DNA from: Lithospermum erythrorhizon
Taxonomy: Eukaryota > Streptophyta > Magnoliopsida > Boraginales > Boraginaceae
NCBI GenBank assembly: GCA_019722365.1
Contig: JADFUC010000750.1
Span: 558,001 to 622,000, forward strand
Length of the DNA: 64,000 nucleotides
Direction of reading: 5' to 3'
The notes beneath the pieces are model-generated. The model saw nothing but the letters and a program-made list of their open reading frames with translations, was not told the origin of the DNA and did no database searches. This document shows, piece after piece, positions 36,120 through 47,943 of the stretch. How positions within the stretch are numbered: the first letter of the stretch is position 1; every line of letters starts with the position of its first letter. The position numbers and the translations under genes are program-made.

Positions 36120-36475
36120 GATATTATATATTAAAGTATATTCCATATCCGTAGTTGATGTCTTCCCCAACTTAATGTATAAAGCTGGTTATTAACTCTA
36201 TTGTCAATTGGTTTTAAAGCAACCACACAAATGTTTATCATGGTATCGTGGTCAGTTCGTCGTGGATTTGCGGCATTACCAGAACCCTCACATATTAAAA
36301 ATCCGCGAACGCGCCAAGTATAATGTCTATGGCGTTATTTAGGTAGAGCACGTGTTAGTGCCGACACGTGCATCATAATCCGTAGCTGGCTTCCTCCCCG
36401 AATTAATACATAAGATTTTGACTACTCCATCTATTGTCAATTGGTTTTAGAGCAAAACCCCACAAATACTTATCA
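36120..36475 (+). mobile_element. TRIM-like miniature LTR retrotransposon
   Basis: Two direct repeats of about 105 bp (36143-36240 and 36371-36475) share ATCCGTAG, TCCCC, CTATTGTCAATTGGTTTTA and CACAAAT.CTTATCA. The first repeat is followed at once by TGGTATCGTGGTC (36241-36253), a slightly changed primer binding site for initiator methionine tRNA (TGGTATCAGAGC). The internal region is only about 130 bp and codes for nothing. This is the layout of a terminal-repeat retrotransposon in miniature, or of a Copia element with a large internal deletion. Confidence 0.6.
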
Positions 36476-36554
36476 CATACCGTTAGCCAACATTTTAGGC
36501 TATTAGTTTCATATTTAAAGGTGCGACAGTAATGTACAAATCACAAAGAGAATA

Positions 36555-36798
36555 TTACTCCATCCGCCCTAATTTAATCGATTATAGTAAAATTTCCTCT
36601 TCCTTTTTACTTGATCATATAGAACTAATGCAACTTTATCTTGATCTTTCCACTTTTATCTTAATAAAGTAATTTTTTGTTTTCATGAGATTAATTAAAA
36701 GTATTTTTGATAAAATCTTTTATTATATTAGGCATTATTAACTTGTTTAATAAAGATTTTTACCTTTTATGATAAAGTAAATTGGGAGCGAGGAGTAG
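36555..36798. mobile_element. Stowaway MITE
   Basis: TACTCCATCCGCCCTAATTT on the left and AATTGGGAGCGAGGAGTA on the right form imperfect inverted termini beside TA, with an AT-rich noncoding interior. Confidence 0.7.
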
Positions 36799-37233
36799 AA
36801 TTTAATGGTTTGTTTTGGGGTGAATCTAGGGTAAATGGAGGATAATATCCTTATTTACTTCAAGTAGGGGTTCTAAAAAATTATTTTATCTAGGAAAATG
36901 AATTTAACTAGATTCACCTAGAATAGGCTACATTCAACTTAAAATCATTCACCCTAAAATGGAGTATAATGTATTCATCCGTCAAAATTAGAATATTGTT
37001 CAAAAAGATAATTTAACACATTCACCTTGATTCCCATTTCCTAAGTTAATTTTTAAAGTTATCCTCTCCTTGATTCACTCCAATTCAAACGCATTCATAA
37101 AAGAACAAATGGTGTCTACTAAACTTATTTAACAACTCGAATTTTCATTATAAGATATAAATAATTCCAAGCACCATAATAATATGGATACAATCACCAC
37201 TTAAATCATTTCTTAAACTAGTATATTCCAGCA

Positions 37234-39290
37234 TTAAATAATAAAAGATCGAAAACATAAACCCCTAAATACCAAATACCTGTGATAAATATATATAATA
37301 AAACAATAATTATTTATTCCAAGAAAAATTGATTCCCACATAACATGTGAAAGTCGCTCTTCACCTGGCCATATTCCACTGTCAAACTCCTTGCCACATC
37401 TTGAGTTATCACGCTCAGTGTTGTATAATGTGAATTTTTGTTGACCACTTCGCATAAAAATCTCCAAAAAACCTGACATCTCGAAATATGATGAATTGGC
37501 CGTGGCTGATCATTTATAAGCATTCTATTTTTCCTTTTTGATCACCTATGTTTCAAATGGTCCTATTTGAAATATGTCACCTGTTGTCATGTACTCACAT
37601 GGACATTTATTATAGGGTATTGTATATCATTTTACTTGTTTACTAATTAGCGGATTGATCATCTATGTCGATCTCGATCAGTCAGACTCGCTTTTCACTA
37701 ATCGCTTGATTGCCTATGTTTCAAAGCCGTCTTATCTGATCACCTAAGTGTTTCAAAGCTGCCTATTTGATCACCAAACTTTTAAAAAAAAAAGTGTCTC
37801 AACATTTTAACCTCTACAATAATAAGTGTCTCATTTGATCACCTATGCTTCAAAAGTCATTCTCATTCGATCACCCATGCTTGTTGTCTCATTTTGATCA
37901 CCTTGCGTTTTAACTTATAATTATGTTTAAATCTTTTTATTTGTTATATATGATTGTAATAAATAAGTTTTTTAAATTGTCAATTATTATGATTATTATT
38001 TGAATGATCTAGTTAATTTTAACATGACAAAATACTTAAAAAATTAAATCTTAAAAGTTCATCTATATTTCTAAAATGTAGAAAGATATTCTCTCAATTT
38101 ATATTAAAATAACTGTTATGAAGAGTGACAACCAAAGTCTCTATCATTTGACGTATTTTTCATCATTTCGATCACCAAATTTTGAACATTATACTACTAA
38201 TTACGCTCTATAACAACTAATATACTACTTTTGTCAAAATATATAACTAAAAATTTAATTTCTTAATTATATATAATAATTGATAATAATAAGTTAAAAT
38301 TCATTATAATCATATGGTAGTAAACTAAGACTTAATTATAATAATTATAAATTAAAAATTCATAAACAACTACAAATATTTATAAATGTTAATTCAAAAA
38401 AAGAAAGTCATTTAAAAAAGACGTTGAAATAAATTATTAATAATACAGCTTGAGCCATACAATATCAACACAAAGTTGTAATCTTCTAGTAGTAAGTGAA
38501 GCTAGCATTAAACACAAGGGTCAGTTCAAACATAGGTGATCAAACTACACGCAGAAAGATAAAGCGATCAATCCACTAATTAGTAAAACAAGAAACGACA
38601 AAAATACTCCTACACAACGTCGTTAATATACATTACGACAACTTTGACGACATAACAAAAATTTGACTAAAACCAAGTAGGAACACTGGGGCGACAAACA
38701 AGACCATTCAAAACGAAAAGAAGCGACTTCCTTTTGACCATTACATCATCTTTTTAAAATAAGCCTTTTTTCTTTTTGTATTTTGATAAATCAATCATAA
38801 CCATTACATCATCTTTTTAAAGTAATTTTAGATCTAATGATTAATTTGAACGAGCGGCTTAATTTTCAATTCTCGAAAGTATCTTGGTACTAAAATTTAA
38901 TTTAGTATCCCCAGTATTACAAATTACCTCATTCAAACATAAACCATCAAAAATAAACTGGATAAACATAGGATCAACGCTATATTAGTCCTTTCAAATA
39001 AACCATTTTGTGCTATTTACGTATATCAACGCTTTTCTATAAGTACCTAACATCGACAAATTTATTTGCTAGAGACCTTCTAGCCGACTTCATAAGCTCC
39101 CCGATTCTCATCAGAAGCGCCAAGCAAAGCGGCTTTTAGAAAAAACGCTTATAAAGACATCACCATACGCGACATAACTTCAGTCAACTGTTTACCACCA
39201 TTACATTCAACTCTGATAGGAGGGTGGTCAAAATTATCACGGGTGATTAGTATTTCCATTTGCTCTGTTAAAATGAAGAGGGAAAAAAAG
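37234..39290 (-). pseudogene. S-protein homologue (SPH) pseudogene in two parts
   Basis: On the minus strand the N-terminal half lies at 39290-39090: LFILTEQMEILITRDNF, HPPIRVECNGG, then after a one-base frame change YGDVFISVF. It aligns with ALFISTEQLLVTTIDDF, HPRLKLEC and GDVSITTI of the intact gene at 43919-44311. The C-terminal half lies at 37510-37300: FMRSGQQKFTLYNTERDNSRC, against FIRGGQQTILLFDKARDAARC. Together they cover most of one SPH protein, split by about 1.55 kb that contains an inverted-repeat element. Frame changes in both halves and loss of the WNY end show it is not functional. SPH proteins are small secreted proteins related to the poppy self-incompatibility factor. Confidence 0.75.
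37612..38612. mobile_element. Inverted-repeat element inside the SPH pseudogene
   Basis: The left arm at 37612-37662 (TTACTTGTTTACTAATTAGC, GGATTGATC) is matched in reverse by the right arm at 38565-38612 (GATCAATCCACTAATTAGT, AAAACAAGAAACGAC). Further inward and outward, TTTGATCACCTATGTTT (37537) and AAACATAGGTGATCAAA (38528) are also inverted, and variants of TTTGATCACC.ATG.TTCAAA recur between 37720 and 37910. No coding sequence was found. It is probably a foldback or Mutator-like nonautonomous element; exact ends are uncertain. Confidence 0.6.
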
Positions 39291-40359
39291 CAATCTTGAA
39301 TCTATTGAAGTTGTTCATCTTTTGAAATGAATATCTGCAAACAATTTGTACTATTATTCAAATAAGTGAGTGATGTGAGAGTACTGGAACCATTTAAATA
39401 CTCAAAAAAATTACTTGAGAAGTTCAAGGGATATAATGACTGCATCTGTAATTGTTTCATTATGAAATATAATGACTGCATCTGTAAAATTAGAGAAGCC
39501 TGGAGAGATAGGTAATTAAAATTGTGTATCATGCATTATTATGTATTTTATATTTCTGCGAATATGAATTGTAGATTATCAAATTTCCAATTTTATGGTT
39601 GAATTAGTACTAATTTTTGAACTCAACAATTGTGGTGCAATTTACTCCGTAGTGTTTAAGGCTTTAAGCAATTACAACCATGGTTCTATATTTCTTTATT
39701 ACGAGATATAGTTTCGGAAGTTAAAAACTAAAAAATATTTAGAAAAAATATATCAAAACATTAAAGAAACATTGTGAAATCTTGAAACCACTTAAAACTT
39801 ATAAACTTTATAAGATATCAATATAAACATAATTATAAGAAATAAAAATATTATATGCATTCAGCATTCCCATGAACTAAATTAAAGATAAATTACAATA
39901 CTTTTTTTTTACAAATTCAATTTATATAGTTCATAATGTTTTAATTTGCTTCTAGTGAAAAATATCATCTTTTAATATATTATTTCTCAAAAGTAACTTA
40001 TAAAATGAAAAAAAATACAATATAATATATATAAATATATTATTTTTCATGAAGAGTTTATAAATTGAAAGAAAATCATAAAAACAATATAAAAGATAAG
40101 CATTTATATGTAATGAAATAACCTAATCCGGCTTAATTAATTAAAAAATCGAAGAATTTTGGTAATTCGACGCATTTATAATAAAATGGGATTCGGGAAC
40201 GTGAATCAAGTATCAACAAATAATTTAAATTATAAGTGTGAAAATTTAATTGAAAAAAAGTTGATTACGATTTTTACGTAGGGGTTTAAAAGAATTATGT
40301 TCGTTAATCCAGCTAAACGGTAGTTCTTTTATTAATGGGGACTTTTATTTTATGGCTCA
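39291..40359. other. AT-rich spacer
   Basis: A short direct repeat (TATAATGACTGCATCTGTAA twice, 39433-39487) is present. No gene is seen. Confidence 0.35.
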
Positions 40360-40640
40360 TCATCCCACACTATAAAACAAAACAAACAAAAAAGCCAACC
40401 CTAACCCAAAGAAAACCATCGCTTCTTTTCCCATGTAGTTAACTCAAGATTTTTCTATTTTCTCCCACTTTGATCATCATCCTTTGCTCTAAAATTCCAG
40501 AAAAATATATCAATCTTCTCCTCTCGTCTTCCCCGTCGCTTTACGTACGAAGTTTTCATCTTTTTGAAGTGGTATTTCCAAAATTTTGAAAATTTAAGGG
40601 TTTCGAATTTAATAACTTCAAATTGTTAAATTAAGATCTT
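40360..40640 (+). promoter_or_regulatory. Orphan promoter and 5' UTR-like segment
   Basis: ACTATAAAACAAAAC at about 40370 (TATA-like) is followed by CCAACCCTAACCCAAAG, a telo-box-like motif common in promoters of translation genes, and a pyrimidine-rich leader (TCTTCTCCTCTCGTCTTCCC). No coding exon follows within 1 kb; instead AT-rich intron-like DNA leads into repeats. It looks like the transcription start of a housekeeping-type gene whose body is missing, or a long-intron gene not recognised here. Confidence 0.35.
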
Positions 40641-41439
40641 TGGCTCCTAGATTGGTCATTGTTAATGGAAAGAATCAATTTTTGTTAATTTAACAATTTA
40701 TTTAGAAATTATAGGTTTAATTAAAGATTCGATTTTACAAATAGATATGCTTAGATTCAGATGTTGTATGATTATAGAGATATAATAGAGTTTTTCCAGT
40801 AATATATTCATGAGAAAATAGTTATTTCGGATTTTTAATTAATTTTATATTATAATTTCGGATTTTTGGTAAAAAAATAGAAATAAATTATAATTTTGAC
40901 TTTTAAAATAAAAATAATATTTTTATTGTGTTTATTACTAGATTTCAACCAACATATAATAATCTTGGAATTTTTGAGAAATGTTTACTATTTTTGTTTA
41001 TTTATTAACTAGAATGGAGATTTTAATAAAAGATCAAATTTTTATGATTGTAAATTTAGAGACTGAATTTTTATATTTATGTGGGGTATGGTTGACTAAC
41101 AAATATTAGAATTTTGAGTTCGCTTTGGTATTTATTTGAAATTATTGATGAAGAAATGACTAGTTTTGGGAGCAATTGAAATAAACTAAATTTTTATATA
41201 AAAAATATATAACTGATTTTTATTAAACTATATAGTGCTATTTTGGACCTATGATAAAATATTATAATTTTCGGACCTATTATGATACGCATTTGATTTT
41301 TATAAAGTATCGAGGATTCCTTAAATAGTTAACTAATGGATAGTTCACCGGAATAATTAATAAGACATATTTAAAGTAAGTGAACACCTAAGTTTGATTA
41401 AATGATTAAATATAATTACGATTTACTCTGAAAGATTAG
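40641..41439. other. AT-rich DNA downstream of the promoter-like segment
   Basis: It reads like intron sequence, with no exon recognised. Confidence 0.3.
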
Positions 41440-42336
41440 CGGAAAATGTAATTATTATATTATTTAGAGTCGATCATGGACCGAGGTTGTTTCATGTCGT
41501 TATTGTGAAGCTGTTTAGTGGTACTAGCAATGTGATTTATCTCTTTGTGTCGGGTTTCTTGAAGATTGCATGCTAGTCTCTCGATTGTAGATGTCTACGT
41601 GTTATCGCTTTTATTTTTGCGTTGCAATACGCTAAGAATGATTGTTGTTGAAATTATTTGAGATGACATCAGTATTGGACTGCATAACAAGGCTGAGGAT
41701 ACTATTGATGACTCGGGGCGTCATTTTTGATTATAATATGTAAGACCGTAAACATGACCTCGTGATTTATCGTCATGAGACGCTTAGTCACATGTGAAAT
41801 CGCCACAAGAACTTTTGGAGCTTCAAGCAGGGTGGTTTCAATGTGAGTGGGTCTGAATTGTGTTGTGGGCTGAGTCGAGTCGCATGTGAGGAACATTCGA
41901 TCCATTATGGACGACGAGCCACAGACACACGATATTTTATGCTACGGATGATTGAGATACTTTATACGCGGATTCCACGGGTCGCAGAGCTATCATTTAT
42001 GGGCATATGTGACCCTTTTTAAGGTATAGCATACGCCGGGCTATTGGATTTGTAGGGCATTGCTCGATACATATTAGGATATTCGCATCGAGTGTTTTCA
42101 GATATCGTCATACATTTTACGGACTCTTCTGTCAAAGGCTTGTGTGTAATACGAGAAAGATACGAGATTTACTTTTGTCATATTGACGAATCGCTTTGAC
42201 TTTCTACGCGTTTTCAACTCAGATTCACTATATATTTAGATCTTATGTTTATTGTGCCTCCGCCGTGAATAGGCAAACCGGCCAACACTAAGTAGGTAGG
42301 AAACCGTTTAGTATTTTACTATTGACCAAACTATTA

Positions 42337-42419
<83 letters not shown>

Positions 42420-42893
42420 CTCCGGGTGGGTCTCTACCTTATGGATTTCGCTCGGGTGTAATGGAGTCACCAAAGCGAGCAAGTTTCATCGCTAGCTTAA
42501 TAGACCTCAAAAACTTTCAAAGAAGGTTATAGAGAAGGAGTCACAATCTTCTTGAGCTCGTTGTTATCCTTGTGTGAGCGGCAAGGTTAGGACTAGCAAT
42601 ATTTTATTTCGCCTTTATCGAAGCTGAACTGTTTACCTGGGCCAGGGTGATTTATATTATTATGGATGTATTATTGAACACTCTGCTTTTTTAATGTCAC
42701 TTTATGTATCGAATATGTAATGTCAGTTAGGTTTCACGATGACGCCCACGCTGCGTATGGAACTATTTCTACTTTACCGCTTAAACTGCTTTTGAATCCA
42801 ATCTTATTTTATATCATCGCTAGTTGTACTCGGTATCCATTTCTACTAATGAAATTAACTCGAGGTGGCCGACTCGGGCGGTCGTTACATGTA
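41440..42893 (+). repeat. Probable Gypsy-type LTR fragment
   Basis: The block has a more even base composition than its flanks and no long reading frames. It contains AAAGCGAGCAAGTTTCATCG, GAGTCACAATCTTCTTGAGC and GATGACGCCCACGCTGCG, and ends GACTCGGGCGGTCGTTACA, the style of end seen in plant chromovirus LTRs. No internal proteins flank it, so it may be a solo LTR. The left end was not located. Confidence 0.4.
42340..42418. repeat. (TA)n microsatellite
   Basis: About 39 uninterrupted TA repeats inside the LTR-like block. Confidence 0.97.
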
Positions 42894-43465
42894 AAATGAG
42901 AGATAATGTTATTTTTAGAGAAAGTAGTGGAACATCTTTATTTCAAACATTTCTTATGAAAAATTGGTAAATTACAAGTTTCCTTAGAAACAAATTATTT
43001 TCAAAATTTCATTGACGTTTTATTTTTATAAATTTAAATAGAAACTTTTTGGGAGTTTACATGTACGTACCCAAAAAAATAGTCAATAATTGAATTATTT
43101 TTATAAAATTGTAATTCACAATTGAGCTGCAATTGATAATAATAAAATCAAAATTTTATTTAATTACGTCCACTATTATTTCGAATCGCGACCTCAAATT
43201 TCATGCGAGATGGGTTCTAGCCACGCAAGTGACGTAATCTCGTGACAAGTAGCTTTTAAAGTGGATCTCTTGTCTCCTAACTGGGGCTGAGACACATCCC
43301 ACGATTCACTCTCCTCAGTGGAATTCCGTGATTGTGGACCTCGGCGACCGCTAAAGGCTGACGATTTTACACTTTTACCAATCTTGATGATCTACCAAAA
43401 ACTTTACAAAAACGAACAATTAATTTGTTTTTGCATAATTTAAGAGTATTTATTTGGTAATTTAA

Positions 43466-43742
43466 TACTCCATTCATTTTTTTAGTTGTCGTTTTAGTCT
43501 AAAATTTTGTTTCAAATTAGTTGTCGTTTTAACATAATAAATTACACATTTTACATTTTCAATGTGCTTTTTTTTACTATCTTTTATCTTTAAATTATCA
43601 ACCAACCAATGATATAATTTCAATTAATTATCATTTTATATTTCCAATATAATTTTTTACATATTACTTTTTTTCTTATTAATTTATGTAAACGATCAAA
43701 GATTTCAGAATTAAAACGAAAATGTGTTCGAGGGACGGATTA
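43466..43742. mobile_element. Stowaway-like MITE downstream of the SPH gene
   Basis: TACTCCATTCATTTTTTTAG on the left and GTTCGAGGGACGGATTA on the right are imperfect inverted termini. The internal AGTTGTCGTTTTAGTCTAAA with TTTGTTTCAAATTAGTTG resembles the element at 6031-6273 (TAGTTGTCTTTCTAGAC, TTTGTTTCAAATTACTTG), so both are the same family. Confidence 0.7.
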
Positions 43743-43918
43743 GTTACAATCATAAGTAAAAACCATCAATAGATAAGGATTTCACTCAAATAATATCTAT
43801 CCAGAATTATTATTCAACTTATAATTGATTACAACATTCAGTTTTAGATACAAACGACTAAAAATCACAACTAAAAACGAAACGAGTATTATTTATATAA
43901 AATAAAAACAACCATTTT

Positions 43919-44311
43919 CTAATAATTCCAAGGAATAAATAATTTTCCATCTATATAATTCAAATTCAACCCTTGATTGGTGAAATGCCACTCGCAATTG
44001 GCATTGGGACATCTGGCTGCATCTCGTGCTTTATCGAATAACAAGATTGTTTGTTGACCACCACGAATAAAACCTCCAATAAAATCACATTGCAGAAAAA
44101 TCCTCTTAGCAGGCTCAAATATATTTATTGTTGTTATACTGACATCTCCACTATCGGAATAACGTTCACCCACATTTTTACCATTCAATATGCATTCTAG
44201 TTTAAGACGAGGATGTTGAAAATCATCAATAGTCGTTACCAATAGTTGCTCTGTTGAAATGAACAAGGCAAAGAGCACGAGAAGTAGGACATTAATGTAG
44301 GAATAAACCAT
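43919..44311 (-). CDS. S-protein homologue (plant self-incompatibility protein S1 family)
   Basis: A single-exon gene of 130 aa. Residues 1 to about 25 (MVYSYINVLLLVLFALFIST) form a signal peptide. The mature protein has four cysteines in the usual SPH places: LEC, LQCDF and RCPNANCEWHF near the end. GDVSITTI and the final FIPWNY also fit. In poppy the family member PrsS is the pistil ligand that triggers rejection of self pollen; most SPH genes in other plants are single-exon, tissue-specific and of unknown role, so no self-incompatibility function should be assumed. A broken relative lies 5-7 kb away on the same strand (37234-39290). The reading frame is intact, but expression is not shown. 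Confidence 0.88.
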   Translation of the reverse strand: MVYSYINVLLLVLFALFISTEQLLVTTIDDFQHPRLKLECILNGKNVGERYSDSGDVSITTINIFEPAKRIFLQCDFIGGFIRGGQQTILLFDKARDAARCPNANCEWHFTNQGLNLNYIDGKLFIPWNY

Positions 44312-45502
44312 TCTTTTTGGGGCGGGGGGAGGGGGTTGAATAGCTTAAAACAGGTGTTTAAATAATAAGTAGATTAAGGTAAATGTAACAGAAACATTTA
44401 AGTTCAAAGATTTGACTAAAAAAAGTGAAAACGTTCGTATTAAATGTTCAAAGATTCGAAGTAAAAGACCGTTAATAAAAATAACTTGGAAGGAAAATGT
44501 TATGAATGGAGTTTTTGATAAAATAATGGTAAAACCGGAAACTAATCATGATGTAATTAATTACACTCCTTATTTGACGTGCATTGTTAGTTCATAGTTG
44601 TGTATGTTAGTACATTTTAAAATTACTACTAAGAGATACTTAGTACACACGAGCATGTGAATCGATTTTTCAAATATTCATATTTTTTATGTTATAATTC
44701 GAATCATTAAATTGTAAAATCCATATCTCTTCAATTTTTGGTTAATAAATATTTTTATTTTTTAAAGGGATATATTAATCACAAATAACTCTTTAAATAT
44801 AAGATGAAAAATTACGATAAAATACGATGATTAAATATTTTTTTAAAAATATCATTAGTATCATATTACTTAAACTATTAATATATATTAGATATTATTA
44901 ATACATATTCAACAAAAATAACAAGTTTTTATAAACTTAAATAATATATGACAATCATGTATGTAAATAATATTTTAGTAAAGCATTAGTATATTATTAA
45001 CATCCAAAATTACATTATTCAATAATAATCAATCAAAATATTATAGTTGACGAAAGACAATTAAAGATGAAAGATCTTCAATTCTGTATATCTCATCTCT
45101 TTTCTCCAACTAATAAAAGAAAATAATTTTTTACATGACACATTAATCAAGGCTTAACACGTTTCTAGACCTCTTTGACATTTCATCAACTAACTTAACA
45201 CGTTATTTCATCAACTAACGGAACACGCATTCATAATGATAATATAATAAGGAAATGATTGGGTATTTCACTTCAGATGTTTTACGTTGGCGATTTCAGT
45301 TACTACAAAGTTGGAAGAGAATGAAGAAAATTTACTACATGGCTATGTCAAATTTGGGGATATTCAATGCGCTCAATTTTGTACACGGAGCCGGTGGAAA
45401 TAATTTATCGAAATACTAGTCAGATATGATTTTATTATTATTTGTTAATCCTAAACTAAAATTATTAGTAGTTAACATTTATTATGATTCAAAGTGGATA
45501 GT
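44312..45502. other. Upstream region of the SPH gene and AT-rich spacer
   Basis: A short G-run (GGGGCGGGGGGAGGGGG, 44319-44335) sits directly upstream of the SPH start. The rest is AT-rich with no recognised gene. Confidence 0.35.
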
Positions 45503-45554
45503 TAATAATAATAATAATAATAATATAATAATATTAATAATAATAATAATAATT
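45503..45554. repeat. (TAA)n microsatellite
   Basis: About 17 TAA/AAT units with two interruptions. Confidence 0.9.
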
Positions 45555-45695
45555 TACCAAAAACATATAAGATATACAGCACATATTAATTTGTTTGTCA
45601 CCGTGAAATTGTGCCAAATATCCAATGTAATATGATATTTGTAATTATATCTATTTAAAAGTAACATTTGTATAATCAGATCGAAGAAAGATATA

Positions 45696-45959
45696 TACTC
45701 CTTCTATCCATATTATAAGGGATATTTTCCATAAATGAAAATCTCATTTTAAGTTCCTCTTTTGAATATTTCAAAATTTAAATTTCTAAAATACCTAATT
45801 TGCCTTTTAGGTTTCCCACCTAAGTAAACATCAATCAAAATCATAGAGTATCTAAAATTTGAAATGAGCACTAATTACAAGAATTTACTATTTTGAATAA
45901 TAGTTTTATTGATAAAATAGAAAAAGTCAATGCCCCTACACATGGGACAGGAAGGAGTA
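45696..45959. mobile_element. Stowaway MITE
   Basis: TACTCCTTCTATCCATATTA on the left and ATGGGACAGGAAGGAGTA on the right are inverted termini beside TA; the interior is noncoding. Confidence 0.7.
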
Positions 45960-46924
45960 TTTAATCTATATCAAATTAGATGAGTGTAGTAGATATAAAT
46001 ATTTATTAATAATTTGATGTCCTCTCAATAAATATATTAACAAGTTAATCATCAATATAAAGATCATCAAATTGCTTTGCTTTTATATAAATTAGTATGA
46101 TCTAAAAATATAAATTAATTTTTTGTGGATCTCAATATATAAAATTCTATATATGTAGAAATTAAATAATAATAATAATTCTACCTCAAGCATATGATTA
46201 TTTAGCTAATATATATTATAATAATAATAATGAAAATAGTTCTACATAATAATAATAATTCTAGACAAAGAATATGATTATTCAACTAACACCTTTACTC
46301 AAAACGCGACTAAAGAAAGAGCTGCCGGGCTGTCCGATAAAAAATAGGTCTACATAATTAATACTTGCTAATTTTGGTAAAAACACGTGGAATGGTAGTT
46401 TTGTCAAATTCTTTGGAAATGAATGATGATAATGGTGGGTTTTTTCTAAGCCAAGTGAAGACTGATTCAGATGTAGAAAATCTATGGCGATTTAGTGATA
46501 TGATGTACTATTATTTTTTATAATGTGATATTTATTAGAGACATCTTAATTTATGTTCCCATCATAAATAAATTATCGATGGTGATGTGAATATATGCAT
46601 AACGTATGATGATTAATTTTTATTAAAATTTATGAGTTGTCAATTAAAATGTAGAATTATTAATTAAAAATATAATATTTGTGACTTTTAGAGAGAAATG
46701 TAATTTAGTAATTAATAGTGTGAAAATGGAAATAAACACAACTTTATTCGAGACTTTTTATACGTTAAATGACAAATAAGATTAATTGATCAATTGATAT
46801 ATATGTTATATCTTTTTCCTTTTCCATTTAATAAACCACAATAAAACTGACACAATATTTTCACTTATGGATGTTAAAGCTAATTCGTGATTTCACGCTA
46901 TACTATCGAAGTTGTTTTCTGCTG
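45960..46924. other. AT-rich spacer
   Basis: Contains several short AATAATAAT runs (46165-46260). No gene is seen. Confidence 0.35.
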
Positions 46925-47943
46925 GCCCCCGAACTATTAATTTGTTTCAAGTATGCATTCCAAGTTTTTATCATTTCACAGCATCGTCCCTAGTCCCGTT
47001 TACACCAAAAACAACACATTTCAAGACAAAACGACTATTTTGTCCCAATACTAAACCAGTGATATGGTATACATTTACATAATTAAAATTGTAACCCACA
47101 CCTTTCTTTTTTTAAACACCTACCTTTACCCTTCCCCCACCCTCACCTCCTAAACTTTCCCCTAAAATAGCCTGAAGAACCTTCTTTTCTCCGACGACAA
47201 CTAAGCAGGAGACTACAACCGGGTCAGACAGATTCAGAACGAGCCACCCGCCTCCTCCGGATGAGTTCCAATGTATCCGACTAACGACCTTTTTTCACCA
47301 CCTAATTCCCAAACGAATCCCAGGTTTGTGGTCGATTTCACCGATTCTAAAACAACCTCACAAGGAAATAAGATCCTACTTAACATCTCCAACGAGGCCT
47401 CTTCTTCTCCAACGAGAAGCAATGTAATTAATGTTATTGATTTTCAAGCCATTTTTTTTTGTTTTTGAATTTGCCCCAAATGGATTTCAAGTCAGATCTT
47501 TATCGAATTAATTGGTTTTCGACATCATCTATGTAAACTTTCTCCGTAATAGTAGCATATCTGGGCTTTGTGGACGAGATAATTATCGTGATTCGGTTTA
47601 AAGCGCAGATCCGATTCTGGGCTGGAGCAATACGCATCTAAAAACAAGACGGGGGGACTGCATCGGCGGAGGCGACTGACGCAGTGGGGCAAAAAAAACG
47701 GGAGGCATAGGGTGCGGGCGTAATAAAAGAACAAAGCGCAGAGGGCTTCGTCAAAATTCTAGCGGGAGCTTAGTTGATAGTGAATGAAATAAGTAAAGGC
47801 TATGTATTAATATTACAAATAAATGTGTTTTTGGGACAAAATAGTCATGTTGTATGTGACAAAATAAATAGCTGCTTACAAGCCGAAATGCTAAGTGAAA
47901 AAATCTATAAGCAGTGACCACCAAAACGATAAAAAGTTAAACC
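46925..47943. mobile_element. Nonautonomous element with long inverted arms and GC-richer cargo
   Basis: The left arm (46925-47050) includes TTTTTATCATTTCACAGCAT and ACGACTATTTTGTCCCAA. The reverse complement of the right arm (47828-47943) includes TTTTTATCGTTTTGGTGGTC, CACTTAGCATTTCGG and ATGACTATTTTGTCCCAA. Between them, 47100-47760 is less AT-rich, with a C-rich start (CCCTTCCCCCACCCTCACC) and CATCGGCGGAGGCGACTG, and no conserved protein. The structure fits a Mutator-like nonautonomous element, possibly with captured host DNA. No target duplication was identified. Confidence 0.5.

Noticed and set aside
42288..42482. A reading frame of repeated Tyr-Ile
   Set aside because: It is a translation of the (TA)n microsatellite.
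47234..47734. Several 60-70 aa frames near 47.2-47.7 kb
   Set aside because: They lie inside the inverted-arm element, overlap on both strands and resemble nothing known.
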